Source of the DNA: Bugula neritina
Lineage: Eukaryota > Bryozoa > Gymnolaemata > Cheilostomatida > Bugulidae
Direction of reading: 5' to 3'
Assembly: GCA_964035545.1 (NCBI GenBank)
Contig: OZ037767.1
Coordinates: forward strand, 21,244,628-21,308,627
DNA: 64,000 nucleotides
Under the pieces are notes generated by a model. That model did not search any database. It saw nothing but the letters and a program-made list of their open reading frames with translations, and was not told the origin of the DNA. The translations under genes and the position numbers were made by a program. Positions 51,338 through 64,000 of this stretch are shown in pieces. Numbering within the stretch: the first letter of the stretch is position 1; each line of letters starts with the position of its first letter.

Positions 51338-52520
51338 AGCTGGAACTCGTTCTCTAAGTTATATACTATATACTGCATACAGCAGCAATACACATTGTTT
51401 TAATGGTGCAGCTCAATGTCTATTGTCATAAGCTGCGACACACATCTAACCAACCTGTTCACCAACTTGCCTTGTGAATTAGGCTCTTCATTGATGTGCA
51501 AATTTATGAGAAGAGAGGGTAGTGTTATGAACATGGGTGTGATTGATGGGCAACTTGTCAATCTGTTGCCATGAAATCAACCAGCTAAATCGTTTCTGAC
51601 GGTAAAATATGTATTGAAATATTTTCTGTGGTTAAGTGTTGTTTGACACGTGAATTATAAAAAAGATCATTACATGTTTTATCTACGCTAAAGGCGTACA
51701 CTCCCAGGTTACCATCTTTTTTACAACACTAGATTGGTTTCAGACAAACAGTGAAGACATGATGCTATTGACACTTTTTTTTTATTTGTACTGATTATAC
51801 ATGAAATAATAACAAATAGGTTTCGATAATAGCAATTATAATGCACAGCTAAAAGCTTAAAATAATTTCAAGAACAAAAAATAGCTTTTAACATTCTAGT
51901 GGCGTATTGTCAAAAGTGAGCAAAGTATCTAATAACAATAAAAATTACATGCTATATAATAACAATAAAAACATGTTATATAATAACAATAGAAACATGT
52001 TATATAATAACAATAGAAATATGTTATTGTGTAAATGGAACTAGAGATCCTGCAGGTAGCCTATAGATTTATGCCAATGTCTACGGAAGTAAATGGGTGA
52101 AATAATTATTGGGAGAACATGAAGAAAAAGTGCAATCAATGTTTGGTAAGCAATAGTAAAAAATAGGGCCTACCTTTTTTAAATTCTGTGGATTTCAGGC
52201 TACCTGAACAGGACAGAGCGATATAGATGAGGATAGGCGAGGAATAGATTTCAGGCTACTCAGAAGCAAGTCCTCAACCTCTATCAAATGCTGTCTGCCT
52301 TGTTTATATCTGCGCCTTTCCTTTCTGTTCTAATGTGATCAAGTTACTATTTTTTCAAAACAAATTACTTTAGGTTAATTGCACCAAAACTCTGGCGTCA
52401 TCTTGCAAAATGCACTTTGAATATTAATCTGTAATGCCGATCTATTTTTCTTTTCAAGTGAAGAAAATAAATTGAAACAAAAATACATGGCATGAAAAGA
52501 ATCTCTGCAAGTTGTAATTA

Positions 52521-52696
52521 CAGTGCTCCCTCCATATTTCACATTTTCATTTCTTGGACCCCGTTTTTTGGGGTATGTATGTGTGTATAGACAGAATGGT
52601 AGAATTTAGCAGATCTATGAGTTAAGTCTGGCATTCTACTAGGTCACGAATTGAGGTTTCGGGCTTACAGCTTGGTGAGATGCGGAGGGAGCACTG
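52521..52696. mobile_element. pogo/Tigger-like MITE, 176 bp
   Basis: Ends cagtgctccctccatatttc and gatgcggagggagcactg are inverted repeats of about 20 bp, directly flanked by TA. The CAGT...CTCCC style of end and the TA target are typical of pogo/Tigger elements. No coding capacity. Confidence 0.85.
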
Positions 52697-53222
52697 TATT
52701 TCAATCCTTTATTAAGCCTGCATTCATGAGCCTGCATAATAGACTGATTTACTAAAAAAGATAAATATACTTTGCCAGTTTCTACAGCTGAAAACTAAAA
52801 ATATTTACTAAAAATAAGATAGGATTTGGAACAAGAAGATCTTTAAAGTGGGATATAAATGTCAAAATGCTTCCTCATTAAAATTAATGAGCTGATTTAT
52901 AAGCACAACCTGCTACCGAGAATTTACATGATTAGCCTTAATAGCCTTATTGATCTTCACTGGAAAAAGAGTCATGTGCCTGATGTAAGAGCTCAATGCC
53001 ATAATTTTGAGAATAATCCAGACAGATAAGAATCACATGTTTAGAAAGGTTTACACTTTAATCTTTATTTTGTATAGGTTATAATTAAAATATGATATTA
53101 GTTTATGATGCTATAAAGTCCTACATATATTAGGTTTAGCTTGCTGACCTGTGATGATCTCTATCACTTTGTGAGACTTTAGATTTGAGGCTATAGTGAT
53201 GATGAGTGCTTTGAATAGAAGA

Positions 53223-53371
53223 GGTAGGTGCAGCAATGGAAAAATTAAGAAAACCCTATGCACTAGATTAGAAACATAGCAAAAGAAGTTATGTTCTCAA
53301 GAATTTAAACACTTGAACCAAACCAAACTTGAGAATTAAGTTTATTGAAATGTCTCCACTACTCTACTTAA
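53223..53371. mobile_element. MITE-like dispersed element, copy 3
   Basis: Starts ggtaggtgcagcaatggaaa and ends near aatgtctccactactctact; the core aaaagaagttatgttctc is shared with copy 1 in the same orientation. Confidence 0.6.
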
Positions 53372-53924
53372 ATGATTTAAGAATAAATTACTTGTATCAA
53401 CTTAAACCATTTATAATGTAAAGCCTTGTGTGCTTAATGGGTGGAATTATTCAAGGCTGAATTATTCATTTTTCTCTTTACATATATAATACAAGAATAT
53501 ATGCAATGTAAAAACTACTAATAAAATAAACCTAAATTTAGAAAGGAGCAATCATCTATCATTCTGTTCATTAAAACTAAATGATTTTCTATAGCTTTAT
53601 AACAAAAATTCCTTCTTCTATTTGTATCTGGTTATCTCTGGTATGTAGCTGACACAATATTACATTTTATTGCTTTTACTCCTACACATAGCTATTATAT
53701 TATGTAATATACTTACCATACATATTTTCTTGTGATATTTTGGTAATACTCTGGATTAGAGAGTGAAACAGAATTTATATATTATTTTGTATTTCAATGC
53801 TATTATTTTTATGGAAATATCATCAGATGTCAGTTGCCACACTTTGAGTTGCGTCTACCATTCACCTTGTTCCATACTTAGTTATGGTAAACAGCAATTT
53901 TCTTCAACTGTTAGCTGAACTTAG

Positions 53925-54100
53925 TTGGGTTGTCAGTTGAGTAATTAGTTGAGTGTCACTCAAATGAGAGGTTGTGGATTTGAACCCCTGGTGTGTTAGT
54001 TTTGAAACAAATCTTCAGCAAACTTTGCACCTTACCTTACAAAGTGTGTTTTGTCAGGACTAAGGGTGATCATAACTAGAACTAAAAGCTGGGGAAGCTA
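53925..54100 (+). mobile_element. tRNA-derived SINE-like sequence
   Basis: gggttgtcagttgagtaatt followed about 40 bases later by gtggatttgaacccctgg gives box A- and box B-like elements at tRNA spacing. The following tail (agctggggaagctagaa) is not recognised. Either a SINE or a decayed tRNA pseudogene. Confidence 0.5.
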
Positions 54101-56345
54101 GAAAAATTAGCAACTCATAAACCACGTCAAGTTACGATATAGAGAACAAACCATAAAGCTTAGGACAGTAATGAGATGGTAAACGATACTCAAAAATCCA
54201 ACGAAAATACTTACGAGAAGATTATGAGTATCATTACTATCTTATTAAATTATCATTATTATAAAAAATAATGATAATACAAGTATAGCAGTACTTGGAG
54301 TAGCTAAAAACAAACACTCACTGATTTAACAGACAACCTTAGTAAGATCAGCTCACAGCTTAAGAACATTCTCATCCATCCCAGCCCAATGGCTGAGGGC
54401 AGATTACCATTGCCATTGGCATAGTTTCACTAAACTGTGAAAATTGCATTAACAAAAAACTGTTGTATAACCAAAAATACTATTAGTATTATTACTTTAT
54501 CTGGTATGCATACAGAGTGTCTATTTCAATTTTTCAGCTTTAGCTTATAATTTATTAGTAACTTTTATTTATGCACTAAAAAGTATGATTTTTAAGACTG
54601 TTGTTACTTAATGTATTAATAACACTAAGCCTGGTGAGTAATTATAACTTATACCACAATATGAGTAGTAATACCATAACTATAAGCTCATGACCACTTC
54701 AATTATGTGCAGCTGCTAATATTCTTCTTTTAAAAGTTTAGGCTGTACATAAAACTATGATGATATTTATGAACATTAATTGTTTATTTTTCTTTCTTAT
54801 TCCGATATCCTTCTTAGAATTACACGTCTTTATCTGGTGTTATTGCAGTATAATAAATTGAAGAATGGCTGATCATAGTCACTTCATTATAATTATAATT
54901 ATGATAGGCTCAGGCATAGTCAGTCAATTAAAATTGAATTTTAATTTTAAAATAAACATTGATATAAGACTAGGAGTCGTTATTATAATTCCACTGAATA
55001 AAACAAGTAGATGCAGATATTTTACTGTACGGTAGCTGTTATTTAACAAGCTATATCTAGTACAAATGTAAAAGTAAATTATCAATTATTCTCAAAACCA
55101 AAGTACTGCTGCTGCCTTGACATGAAACTACATTTGATCTTTACCATCGACCAATGGTATTGCAAGCTGGTAGGACTTGATAGTAAAGTTCTAGAAGTTA
55201 GCACTAGCAACGACTAACGATGGTTTATAAACTTTTGCATTTCTCATCATTTTAAAGTTGATGAAAAATATAATAATCACAGTTGGTCATAATTTTGGCT
55301 TCAGTTAGACTGAAGTAAAGAAAGGAGCAGAGCAGCTTGTACACGGGCAGATTATTTTGGCTGATTTTATACTAGCTGATTTCTCTATGACTGAATTTGC
55401 AATTAGCCGAGAAATTTTTGTTATTCTTCTGCTTGCATTTTATTGGTGGATGGCTCTCAGTCTATATAACCTCAGGTCATGACTGACCTGAAACAATTTC
55501 AACAATGGCGTAATTTTTGCTGCCTTTTGATTGGCTGGTACAACCGAATATCGGAGAGAAATTGATCATGCTCAATTGTAAAAATCAAGCGAAAAACCGG
55601 CCGAAAGCAAATTTTATGACCTAACAAAATTGGCCTGTGTATATGTAGCTTAACCCAGTTAAGCAGTGCTAGTATTTTCTTGGACGAGTAAATAACCTAG
55701 AGAAAAAAGAATATAATTTGTATCAACAAATTCTTTATTGCTGAGTATAATAGAACTACACAGATAGGTAATATACAGGTATCCAGGTAATGTGATGATA
55801 TATCAATATGATGAGTAGGCTAACCAGTTCCATATTGCTACAAGAGGATACATACAGAGTAATATGATTGCTGTGACTACTGATTAAAATATTATACTAA
55901 GCATAGGATATGATGAAATGAAGGTAATATACAGTGTAGGCTCAATTTTGACAATAGAAGCACCAAAACCAGTGTTAGAAAATGCAAATATAACAAAATA
56001 ATAAGACAATAAAATAGTATTACATATTAATGTAACATAATTATATAACAATTACTATATATAATAATAAATTATGTACAGCATTTACTTAGACAATATT
56101 GCCTATTTCTCATATCCAGAGGTTAAATAAAATTTGAATAAATAAGAGCAATAGTAGACAATTCCAAAGAGCATAGCGTATACATGATATAAAGTATGCA
56201 GGTTGGAATGTTACGTCACTGTACATTGGTCATTGAAAGGACAGATTATTGATAATAGTTTTCCTTTATGCTAAATCAGATAAAAAATAGGATAACTCCA
56301 CATAAGTATACATTAAGCCTACAATGTCTAAATATAGCCTTCAAT

Positions 56346-59300
56346 TCATGCATGTAGTGAGCCTTTGTGGGGCGAAGTTGTGACCACTAAAGGCATTTCA
56401 CTTGTGTTAGCCCAAACACCACTGTTATCGTCAATCTGCTGAGGGCTGATATAGTTTACAATACCCTGTAAAGACTTTCTTGCAAGGAAAACAGGCCATG
56501 GTTCATTACCACACGACTTTTCATCATCAGACGATACGAGGAGAGTGCGAGACGGTTTCACTGCAAAACAAGCACATGAATGCAACAGTTTTACCTGGCA
56601 ACAGCCATTAACACATACAAACATTATTTACCACTTTATTATACAACATTTTACACCCTGTCACTATATTATATCACATATTACAGAGTGCTATATATTA
56701 TATATTACACAGGGTTATATATCACATATCACACAGTGTTATATATCGCATATTACACAGTGTTATATATTACACAATGTTATATATTACACAGTGTTAT
56801 ATATCATATATTACACAGCGTTATATATCATATATTGCGCAGTGTTACATATCATATATTGCACAGTGTTATATATCATATATTACACAGTGTTATATAT
56901 CATATACTACACAGTGCATTACATGTTACACATATTAATAGACACTCACACTGAGGACTGTTGAAGGTTTCGAAAGTATTCAATGAGTCATAAGGGTTGT
57001 GTGAAGATATCAATGAATCAGAGCCAGTATGACCAGAAGTCAATGCGCTAGGCAACCAATCACCAAAGAAGACAGCAAAGCATAAAACCATAACCTGTAA
57101 ACAAATAGTAGCTTGTGATATAATGCAACTTTCATATGACCAGTTGTGATGTGATCAATGTATTATCCACAACTTCTGAAAACTATTTCAAGAGGAAACG
57201 CATTTGTAAACTCATACATTGGCAGATAATGCCCTACATGATTCTATACTCTTACATATTGTCGCATATTATCATATAATGTACCCTATCATCACATATG
57301 GTCAAATATTATCATATATCATATATGGTCATATGTTTTTGCTATATAGGCATTGCCCAAGGGCTGTTTGTATTTCAATTAACCACAATAACACTCCTAC
57401 TGCCTACCAACGTGGAGTAAAAATATAACTTCCACCTTATTAATTATGTTCTTTTCTCAATACTTGAGTGCATTTGCTCATCGAAAGAAATATATTTTAT
57501 TAGAGTTGTGTATGAGGTGAGAACAGAGGAAATAACTCCAAGTGGTGGGTGTAAACTGACACCAGGAGCAGACAACTACCAAGCAGCCTTATAGTCACTA
57601 TGTTTCTTACAGCGAGACAGATGCCAGTCTGAGCAGTAGTTGGCTGGGGAGACAACTTCTTCACAATGTTCTGGAGCCTGGCCAGCTGAGCCATCAGTGA
57701 TTGGTTGCTTTTCTCAAACTTCTCACATTTACCTCTCAATTCCGAGTTCTCTTGGGATATATCTTCCATCCTGAATACATATTAGAGGTGTCAACTACTA
57801 TACTACACATTGTATATAATACAGGTGTCAACTACTATACTACACCTTGTACATAATATAGGTGGCAGCTGGTAGCAGGTGAATGAGAGCAGCTAAGGGC
57901 AAAGACTAGAACACATGACATTAAGAGGTTAGCTGATAAGTGACTAAAATAATATGGGTCATCTCAATTTAGTACACACAGAAAAAAATTATCAACAAAT
58001 TTATTTTTCAGTGGGTGAAATTTATCAATTAGTCATTTTTTCAACAAAAAATGCATAATATAGCTTAAATATACTAATTTTATAATAAATTAAAAGGTTT
58101 TTAATCCTAGGGCATAGTGAGTTCACATATTTGAAGCGTCAGAGAGTCAGACGACATCATTTTTGAAAACATGTCCGTATTTTGCACTGTACTAATTATT
58201 TTGAGATGACCCATATGCAATTCCTATTCTATGAAATTAGCATTCGTTTGATAAGTTTAGTGCAATTTATATAATTTAATAAATTAAAAAAGAATCTATC
58301 ACTGAAATGAATAACATACAGCTAGTAGAAAATATCACACTGTCATAACATACATATCACAGTATACCACACTGTCACAGTATATCACACTGTCACAGTA
58401 TACCACACTGTCACAGTATACCACACTGCCACAGTATACCACACTGCCACAGTACACCACACTGTCACAGTATACCACACTGTCACAGTATACCACACTG
58501 TCACAGTATACCACACTGCCACAGTACACCACACTGTCACAGTATATCACACTGTCACAGTATACCACACTGTCACAGTATACCACACTGCCACAGTATA
58601 CCACACTGCCACAGTATACCACACTGCCACAGTACACCACACTGTCACAGTATACCACACTGTCACAGTATATCACACTGTCACAGGATGGCATGGCATA
58701 CTGAGTAATGGAGATACGGCACTGGGTAAAAACCAAGTCTAAACAGAGGAGAGAGTGAATCTTGAACTCAGGCAAGACAAGAAGACAAATTTGTGAGTCC
58801 AAACAAGCAGAGGCCTCATAAAAAGGCTGGAGATCATGTGAGAGAGAGATGCTGGTACAATAGAGGCAATAAGTTATGCAATTCATCCCTCCATGTTGGA
58901 TTTACAGAAACTTTTAAGAAAGAGGAAGTGATAAAAGCATAATGGAAGGCAATGAGAAGTCAAAGAGAAAAGCCACCACTGGATGATGAATGAAGTGATA
59001 GAAGATAGTGTGGATAATGAAATAAGCCAAGGAGAATATGAGAGGAGGATATGGGAGGAGAGTATGGGAGGATATGGGAGGAGAGTATGGGAGGATATGG
59101 GAGGAGAGTATAGGAGGATATGGGAGGAGAGTATGGGAGGATATGGGAGGAGAGTATAGGAGGATATGGGAGGAGAGTATGGGAGGATATGGGAGGAGAG
59201 TATAGGAGGAGCATATAGGAAGATATGGGAGGAGATAATCGAAAGAGGATATGGGAAGAGGATATGGGAGAAGAGTATAGGAGGATATAGGAGGGTAGAA

Positions 59301-62300
59301 GAGGAGAGTATAGATCCAAAGAGACAGACACTTGGTACACAAAATGTAAGTGGATGCTCATTCTATCAGATGTTGAATAAATTTGTAGCAATAAACTCAT
59401 AGTTTACAGGAGTACAAGAAAGAATAAAAAAGCTGAAATAAACTCAAGTTATTCCAACCTCCATTTACAGCGAAACTAGCTGAATTTAAAAACAGGTTTT
59501 ATGATGATTAATGAGTTTCATAACATGTTTTCAACACATCAAATAGCAAAACATCAGTCAATCTGTAGCTTACAAGTTCTTGACTCAAAAATGGGAGGCA
59601 GAGTAGAGCCTCCAGTACCGCAAGATATCGCATTAAGAAGGTCTACAGCGCATAAGGTGGTTGACAGACATAATGCAGAGCTAATCCTTATGAACTGCCC
59701 TCAGATTTTGACATCTAATCTTCATGAAATGAGGGCATCCATCGCAGTTACCATTTAGGAGACCATAAATAACCGACAGCGCGTGCTAGTTGTATTTACT
59801 AATACTACTATTATACTGGTACTCACTGGTAGTACTTGCCAGTGAGTACTGGTATAGTGAGTACTGCAATCATACAGTGCATTCACTACGACTGTACAAC
59901 GTCAAGAGCGTGTGAGCTATGAACAGAGGGAAGTACGTGACTGCCTCACGAGAGAAGGCCGCAAGGGCGCACACCGCAGCACACGCCAAAGCTCCGTATT
60001 TTGTTCAGACGATGAATTAACTGTTGTTAACAGGTAAATCGGCTGTCAGCTATTCATACCTTGACACATGCCAGGAACGTTTAATAAAATTAATTTTTTG
60101 TTACGTTTTAAAGTGCGAGGTATGCGAAGAAATAAATTATGTGGAGAGGAAGAGAGAGACGGGCGTTGGGGAAGGCGTGGTGGTGATTGATGGTTGATAA
60201 AAACGAAGACTAATGAATCAATAAGAGCCACAACTAGTAATAAGTAGTAGTAGTTGACTATAACTAGTAACTACTGATTATAACTAGTAACTATGTATTA
60301 TAACTATAGTAACTATTGATTTTAACTAGTAACTCTAAATTATGTACTAACTACATTAATCATTAACTAGTAACTAAGAACTACCATAAACTGACTAGTT
60401 CTACTCACTTTTTCTCCAAATGGTCCATGTATTCTTTCCTTTTTCTTCGACTCTCTTGGGCAGAAATTTTATTCTTAATTTTTCTTCGAACTTTTTTCAG
60501 ATTTTTTTCTTCAATTTTTGATAATGGCAGCTTCGTGGGAATGGGATAGCCTTCGGATATGAGAGTTCGCTTCTCTTCTTCAGTCAACACGAGGATACCA
60601 GACGTGGGGATCTACACAGTACAAGCAGACATACAGCTTCAGCTAGAGGGTAGATATCTGTCGGCCATTATTCTTTCTCGGTCTATTTGAATTTTCAGGC
60701 TTAATATGAAGTGCTTAGAAATTTTTTTGAATGGCCAATTGAAAAATGGTTTGTAAACATTTGGGTATTGATTTCAATATCACAGTGTCTTCAAATTTTA
60801 AAAGTGGTATTTTTATGGTATTTAGAGGATTTTGTTATGAAAAATCCAAGCTTCATAGCTAAAGTGGACGTAAACATGTGTGGTTATTTTCTAATTTAGC
60901 GGTTTACCTTTACATGTACTCCATAATTGCATATATTATATACCATGCTATTGGGTGTTCCCCCATCATTGAGTTAATATGAAATTTAATTTAGTGAAAT
61001 TATTCATATATAAATGGAATAGTGGCAGTTAGGATCCCACCCGCACCCCAACTTCATGCATAACAAAGATGGATACTATGTGTGCAGCCTTCAGGCTCAC
61101 AGCTAGAAAACTAAAAATACTCATAAATTCTTAAAAACAATTTTAAAAGAATAGTTAAGTCAATGACACCGAGATGCACAGTCTGTGATATTAGTTCACT
61201 TCCTCAGTAGAGACCTATGCATTCCTACGATAATCTTCAGACGTGTTTGCTTCCTTTCATATTGTGCCGGTTAAAACATTCATCCTTTCAACAAGCAGAC
61301 AGGAAGGGTGACTAGGGTAAGCCCCCGCAACACAGCAGCAAGTAGAGGTACAAGGCACACAGGCATTTATAGAATTAATGTGTTTTTCCTGGATGGAAAG
61401 TGTAGAGATGAGTTGTGATAAGAAAATACATTTACAGAATTAAATGAACTGTGAATGAAAACTGAAATGTATAGAGATTGGTTGAAATACCTGCAAACAT
61501 CAACATAACACAGTGACTGATGAAAACATAAATTATAGAATTACAGGTTTTATGACTCCTTTAAAGTAGCTAAAGGTTCCTAAAGACACACAAGAGGGGT
61601 GACTGCAGTAAACAGCCCCAGACAGAGCAGTACTGGAGGTGCAGGGATAGACTCACAGGCTGAGAGTAGATGGCGGTGGCAGGGTTAACCTCTCTGTGGC
61701 TAGACTTGAACACAACCTGTCTGATGGGACTTGGCGTGGGGCTCTCGCGAGGGGAGTTCCCACCGTCACTGTCGCTGCTGGAGCCGGGCGGCGTCAGCGG
61801 CATCACATTCAGGTAGATACCTGTATAGAGCAGATGAGATGTAGTTCAACAGCAGCAGCAGTCAGCTGTATAGTGGGCAGGCTGAATTCAGTGAACTGAA
61901 TTTTTACAGTCAGAATCAAATTAAAATTCAATGAAACTCAAAAAGCTTAAGCATTTAAATCCTATATTTAAAGCAGAGTGTGAAAATAGACTGAACATAG
62001 CATGCCAGTTGTCTGAAAGCTACTGGTATTGCAGGATAGCCTGTGTACCTTCATCCATATCGTCCGACATGTGCTGGGTGGTCATCATCTCGTATCGCTG
62101 TGAGTTCAGGGTGGTCATAGTCGTGGTGATATCAGTCCGTGGTTGTATAGTCTTGGTCAGCAGAATAGAAGACGGCTTCAACAGGCTCTGAAAACAGTAA
62201 AGCAGGTGATTGAAAGAGCAACCGAGATTCTGCAGGGTGACAGAAAAGAATTACAAGGTGACTGAGAGGCTTTGCAGGGTGACTGAGAGCTTTACAGGGT

Positions 62301-63054
62301 GACAGAAAGGCTATAAAAGACGAGCAATTGAAACACCTTTCAGGGTGATGAGGGAACTTTTATAATATAACGTGTTGATGTATTTTATATAATGGTGTGA
62401 GGGAGTGTGTGCTACCAAAGAGTGTACTTGAGAGAGTTGAACAGTCGGTGTCTCTGATGATCTTGTATTACTGGGTTTATCACCATAAACTGCAGCTTAC
62501 AACCGCAAGTCTTTAGAAATATTCTGACATATTACAGTATAGATATTACAGGGGATTATAGAATGGTAATGCAATGAACATGACTCTAATGGATGGATGA
62601 TTAGCTCATTTTTTCTAAACGTTTCCATTAAAAACAACAATTCACCAAACTAGACGGACTTTCAAGTTCCAGTTGCAGAGAATGACGCGAGAATTTGACA
62701 TTTCATGAAAGTATCAACAATTAATGACTGCCGGGAACTTTAGCCTGTCTGCCATCATCAATCAGAGTAAATCTTCATTTCATTTTACAGAAAATGTTAC
62801 ATTACAAGTATGAAAAAAACCCTTTCATCCACTAATATCATAACTGGAAATAGATTAGAGGACATGGAAGTTGGTAGACTCATGTCTGGCCCCAGTAGCA
62901 CTACCTGTTGTTGAGGCGGTCGCCTGGCCTCAATTATGATTGGCTCATTTTTCACAATAATCCGCGGTTCCTGTTTGGTAACCGTCACAGTCTGTATAGC
63001 CCGGGGTTTAGCCTGGGCTCCAACATTTTTGAGGCTATCAACTTCTAGAAGCTT
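56346..63054 (-). CDS. CREB3L: CREB3L1/2-like ER membrane-bound bZIP transcription factor (3' seven exons)
   Basis: Exons on the minus strand: 63054-62905, 62187-62049, 61820-61657, 60611-60409, 57770-57611, 57094-56950 and 56560-56346. They total 1176 bases (391 codons plus stop) in consistent phase; the N-terminal exon or exons lie beyond the right edge. In order: [14 protein letters not shown], a likely sumoylation-type acidic stretch; [17 protein letters not shown], shared with CREB3L proteins; the pre-bZIP block [20 protein letters not shown]; the basic region [16 protein letters not shown]; a leucine zipper ([10 protein letters not shown]...[12 protein letters not shown]); the membrane segment [14 protein letters not shown]; and a lumenal SRTLL that fits the site-1 protease RxxL rule. 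Family members are cut by S1P and S2P in the Golgi and the N-terminal part enters the nucleus to activate secretory and collagen-related genes. It most resembles CREB3L1/OASIS and CREB3L2. The lumenal tail is short. Confidence 0.94.
56680..56935. repeat. tandem repeat, about 24 bp (acagtgttatatatcatata)
   Basis: About eleven copies in the last intron of the CREB3L gene. Plus-strand frames of Tyr/Ile/His are artefacts. Confidence 0.88.
57955..58213. mobile_element. MITE with tgggtcatctcaa ends, TA target
   Basis: Inverted ends tgggtcatctcaatttagta and actaattattttgagatgacc are flanked by TA. About 260 bp, AT-rich inside, in a CREB3L intron. Confidence 0.75.
58350..58690. repeat. 18-bp tandem repeat (cacactgtcacagtatac)
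   Basis: About 19 copies with few changes (tatac/tacac, tgtc/tgcc). As 18 is a multiple of 3, a Cys-Asp-Ser-Val-Val-Tyr frame stays open on the minus strand; no coding is implied. Confidence 0.95.
59035..59300. repeat. purine-rich tandem repeat, about 22 bp (ggaggatatgggaggagagt)
   Basis: About a dozen copies on the purine-rich plus strand in the CREB3L intron before the zipper exon. Strand-biased purine content may allow triplex or G-rich structures. Confidence 0.9.
60240..60400. repeat. tandem repeat, about 20 bp (actagtaactactgattata)
   Basis: Seven or eight diverged copies ending about 10 bases short of the bZIP exon's donor. Confidence 0.75.
62200..62330. repeat. short tandem repeat (cagggtgacagaaagg type)
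   Basis: Five to six diverged copies of agggtgac(a/t)gagag upstream of the acceptor of exon 62187 in the CREB3L gene. Confidence 0.7.
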
Positions 63055-64000
63055 CTACAAGCAAACAGCAGGAAAATAAAATAGTGAGTAAAATAGAGAG
63101 GAAATGCGGTGTACGTGGCTGAACTGGACTCGCCTAATCTAGAACTAAGCTGCTATGTAATGGCAGAACATATTATATCATATATAATAATAGTATGAAA
63201 ACTAACCACTATGTAACAATATAATGTATTATTATATCATATATACTAATAGTCTGAAAACAAGCCCCTATGTAACAATATAATGTATATTATATCATAT
63301 ATACTAATAGTCTAGAAACAAGGTGCTGAGTGTTAAGTAATAGTACCTTATATTGTTATATATTAAACTATCTGTACTGAGAGTATTTATATGTAAATCT
63401 ATGGAGAATCATAGGATTAGCACAGCTGGTTGATGGTCAATGCACAGAGCATTAGGAAGTGAAGTCATGATAGTTGACAGGCAGAGGCCAGTGGTTGCTC
63501 GGATTAGGGTGGTGGAAAGACGGATGGAGCTGATAAGGAGTTGGTTGTCGTACAGCAAGTTTCAGAGAATTCAAGGACCAGCATTGCCAAATCAACTTAA
63601 AATTAATCATTCCTGTCGCAACAACTTGCAATGTTCCTGTCACGCCAAAAGCCAAGCATTCTCGCATAAGTAATGTTCAAGAGGAAAGAAGGTTCAGTAG
63701 AGGAGAGGAATCTCTGATGATAAGGAGGTGACGAAAGTTTCACATGAAAACATTTCTCGACAATACTTGGCAATGACAGGCAGCATTGTTACTCTAGACA
63801 GAATGAGAGAACAGACAGCGACAGACAGCAGAAGGCTTATGTTTCCATTGCAAAGTGATGGTCCAATTGAAGGCAGGAAATATCTAGTTATTTTTATGAG
63901 CAAAAGGGAAATATTACACCTGGCTGTTAGTGCTTATTCCTCATAACAAAGTGGTATGTTTTGCATGCCAAGGCAGTTAAATGTTGACTCCGGTGTTTGA
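63055..64000. other. CREB3L upstream intron (right edge)
   Basis: No further exon of the gene could be supported. It contains three copies of a unit of about 58 bp at about 63160-63320 (ctatgtaacaatataatgta with atcatatatactaatagtct). The rest shows nothing I recognise. Confidence 0.5.

Larger units (their letters stand above)
51338..56345. other. intergenic region between COLGALT copy 2 and the CREB3L gene
   Basis: No exon supported in 5 kb. It holds a TATA-like stretch (tatatagtatataac, minus, about 51358-51372) close to the copy 2 ATG, a four-copy array at 51945-52025 (tataataacaatagaaacat), a pogo-like MITE, a MITE copy at 53223-53371, a SINE-like copy near 53925-54100 and a possible MITE at about 55340-55645. 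A minus-strand AATAAA near 55734 may end the CREB3L transcript. Confidence 0.5.

Noticed and set aside
58335-58886. 183-residue Cys-Asp-Ser-Val-Val-Tyr repeat frame
   Set aside because: An 18-bp repeat in a CREB3L intron; no flanking coding signal.

Overview
This window is AT-rich animal (metazoan) nuclear DNA, read from interrupted genes with GT-AG introns, AATAAA signals, transposon remnants and a great many tandem arrays. I cannot name the species. The gene set (a CREB3-like membrane bZIP factor, two collagen galactosyltransferases, the cilia protein HOATZ, claudin-like membrane proteins) with a mariner, hAT-type elements and tRNA-type SINEs points to an invertebrate animal. Open reading frames alone mislead here. 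Most long ones lie in repeat arrays, while real exons are 24 to 220 bases long. I assembled the gene models by hand from splice sites and reading phase, and each completed model sums to a whole number of codons.

Layout. 1-960 (minus): 5' part of a claudin/PMP22-like tetraspan gene that runs off the left edge. 2301 to about 9676, 12055 or 16114 (minus): an unrecognised single-pass membrane protein with a long charged N-terminal region and at least two possible first exons. 16115-29939: about 14 kb without a recognisable gene, holding a dead non-LTR retrotransposon, a 1.1 kb hAT-like element with an 8-bp target duplication, a 1.3 kb element with GGGGTAAC ends, a dispersed MITE family and several arrays. 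29940-32989 (plus): HOATZ, 4 exons, 198 codons. 33370-40863 (minus): first COLGALT gene, 14 exons, 552 codons, ending HDDL. 42435-51337 (minus): second COLGALT gene, 14 exons, 571 codons, ending HDEL, with a rearranged mariner in intron 2. 51338-56345: intergenic. 56346-63054 (minus): 3' seven exons (391 codons) of a CREB3L1/2-like gene that continues past the right edge.

How the genes may work together. The COLGALT products should be ER-lumenal enzymes that glycosylate collagen hydroxylysines. CREB3L1/2 proteins are ER-anchored factors known to drive secretory and collagen-export genes. Finding them side by side on one strand is suggestive, but co-regulation is inference. Both COLGALT copies carry Glu-Pro-Asp where vertebrate enzymes have the N-terminal Asp-Val-Asp, so one of the two catalytic domains may be altered. 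HOATZ belongs to motile cilia and looks unrelated to its neighbours. It meets the first COLGALT gene tail to tail.
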